This document shows positions 14,538 through 15,264 of a DNA stretch of 15,264 nucleotides, one piece after another. This stretch comes from WLMZ01 sp043747765 (GTDB taxonomy: Bacteria; Actinomycetota; Acidimicrobiia; Acidimicrobiales; Ilumatobacteraceae): contig JAYTOM010000287.1 in the NCBI GenBank assembly GCA_043747765.1, positions 1-15,264 of the forward strand, written 5' to 3'. The notes below the pieces were generated by a model. It did not search any database, was not told where the DNA came from, and worked only from the letters and a program-made list of their open reading frames with translations. Numbering within the stretch: the stretch's first letter is position 1; the number at the start of each line of letters is the position of its first letter. The translations under genes were made by a program, and so were the position numbers.

Positions 14538-15091
14538 GCGAGATCGCACGGCTCGTGACCGGGCAGCCGGTGGACATCCGGCTGGCGACACCCGCCGACA
14601 TGACGCTCGTCCGCAGCTTCTACGAAGATCTCGACGACGTCGCGACCTACTACCGGTTCTTCGGCATCCGCCGCCAGCTCCCCGACCGAGAGCTGCGCTC
14701 GGCCGTCAGCGGGACCAGCAGCCACGTCACCCTCTTGGCGTTCGACGAGGACGGCCTGATCGGCGTCGGCGAATACATCATCGGCACCGATCCAACGAGC
14801 GCCGAGGTGGCATTTGCAGTCGCCGACGACCACCATCGCGAGGGGATTGCAACGTTGCTGCTGGAACGGCTGGCGCTGATCGCCCACGACCGGGGCCTGC
14901 TCCGCTTCACCGCAATGGTGCTTCCCGACAACGCCGATATGCAGCTCGTGTTCCGGACGGTCGGGCTGACCACGCACACTTGTTTCGAGGACGGTGTGGT
15001 CGATGTCGTCCTCGACCTGTCGTCGGTCGTCTCATTGCGAGCAGCAGCCGCGAAGCGCGCTGTCCCGGAACCGACGAAGCTGTCCGGGTGA
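14534..15091 (+). CDS. GNAT family N-acetyltransferase
   Basis: 185 residues. The acetyl-CoA pyrophosphate loop is seen as DDHHREGIATLLLERL (Arg102, Gly104, Ala106), preceded by the strand VAFAVAD and followed by LRFTAMVLPDNADMQLVFRTVG, the standard GNAT core. The N-terminal segment YYRFFGIRRQLPDREL resembles the GNAT domains found next to acyl-CoA synthetases in protein-lysine acetyltransferases, so regulation of metabolic enzymes by acetylation is plausible. It is linked to the stress protein upstream (ATGA) and to carbamate kinase downstream (GTGA) by 4-bp overlaps, so all three should be translated together. The substrate is unknown. Confidence 0.88.
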   Translation: MSEIARLVTGQPVDIRLATPADMTLVRSFYEDLDDVATYYRFFGIRRQLPDRELRSAVSGTSSHVTLLAFDEDGLIGVGEYIIGTDPTSAEVAFAVADDHHREGIATLLLERLALIAHDRGLLRFTAMVLPDNADMQLVFRTVGLTTHTCFEDGVVDVVLDLSSVVSLRAAAAKRAVPEPTKLSG

Positions 15092-15264
15092 AACGAATCG
15101 TCATCGGTCTCGGTGGAAACGCGATGTTGCGTCGTGGCGAAAAGGCTGACGCCGCAGTTCAATTGGAGCACATTCGTCAGGCTGCACCCGGTCTGGCGGC
15201 CGTGGCCAACGAAGCCGAGCTCGTCATCGTGCACGGAAACGGACCACAGGTGGGCATGCTGGCG
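15088..15264 (+). CDS. arcC: Carbamate kinase, N-terminal part (cut by window edge)
   Basis: The GTG at 15088 opens a frame of 59 codons to the window end, beginning KRIVIGLGGNAMLRRGEKAD and containing VIVHGNGPQVGMLA. The GGNA nucleotide loop and HGNGPQVG are the diagnostic motifs of carbamate kinase in the amino-acid-kinase fold. The enzyme makes ATP from carbamoyl phosphate and ADP, the last step of fermentative arginine (or other ureido) breakdown. The start lies in a GTGA overlap with the acetyltransferase stop. Placement behind a universal stress protein suggests use during energy limitation. About 250 residues are expected beyond the edge; arginine deiminase genes could lie there but cannot be seen. 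Confidence 0.9.
   Translation, partial: MKRIVIGLGGNAMLRRGEKADAAVQLEHIRQAAPGLAAVANEAELVIVHGNGPQVGMLA

Overview
The window is high-GC DNA with dense, tightly packed genes, frequent 4-bp ATGA/GTGA overlaps, and promoters of the actinobacterial TAnnnT type with very short or absent leaders. The gene content (13E12/DUF222 HNH protein, lipid-transfer thiolase plus DUF35 pair, CaiB-type CoA-transferase, tandem universal stress protein, two-domain multicopper oxidase) fits a free-living actinobacterium. My guess is an Acidimicrobiia (Ilumatobacter-like) lineage; this is inferred from protein style, not from a marker gene.

Layout. (1) 1-1259, minus: a DUF222/HNH nuclease-like protein cut by the left edge. 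A perfect LexA (SOS) box sits inside its promoter, and the transcript looks leaderless. (2) 1401-4664, minus: a coupled operon TetR regulator > DUF35 Zn-ribbon/OB protein > thiolase-fold lipid-transfer protein > amidohydrolase. It is divergent from (3) 4718-7153, plus: a fused double class III CoA-transferase whose first half lacks the catalytic Asp. A short inverted repeat centred on the -10 of the CoA-transferase promoter is the likely TetR operator. (4) 7242-8318, plus: a secreted lipoprotein phosphoesterase. A strong hairpin terminator separates it from the convergent block. (5) 8612-13519, minus: multicopper oxidase > ECF sigma factor > heme oxygenase > bacteriophytochrome with a PP2C/SpoIIE phosphatase output. 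(6) 13626-15264, plus: tandem universal stress protein > GNAT acetyltransferase > carbamate kinase (cut by the right edge), joined by 4-bp overlaps.

How the genes work together. Block 2-3 reads as a small catabolic module: a carboxylic acid is loaded onto CoA by the CoA-transferase. The thiolase-fold protein with its DUF35 partner then probably cleaves a side chain by a retro-aldol reaction, as in Ltp2-ChsH2. The amidohydrolase acts on a product, and TetR senses a ligand. Block 5 couples biliverdin synthesis (heme oxygenase) to a red-light receptor that ends in a protein phosphatase instead of a histidine kinase, and an ECF sigma gene lies directly upstream, suggesting light-dependent transcription control. 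Block 6 resembles a dormancy or low-energy stress operon: USP, protein or small-molecule acetylation, and ATP from carbamoyl phosphate.

Most notable: the SOS-box leaderless HNH gene; the half-inactivated CoA-transferase fusion; the sigma/heme oxygenase/phytochrome-phosphatase cluster; and a 4-codon leader cistron (MLRA) that carries the only good ribosome binding site in front of the multicopper oxidase. No RNA gene, CRISPR array, insertion sequence or prophage was seen.
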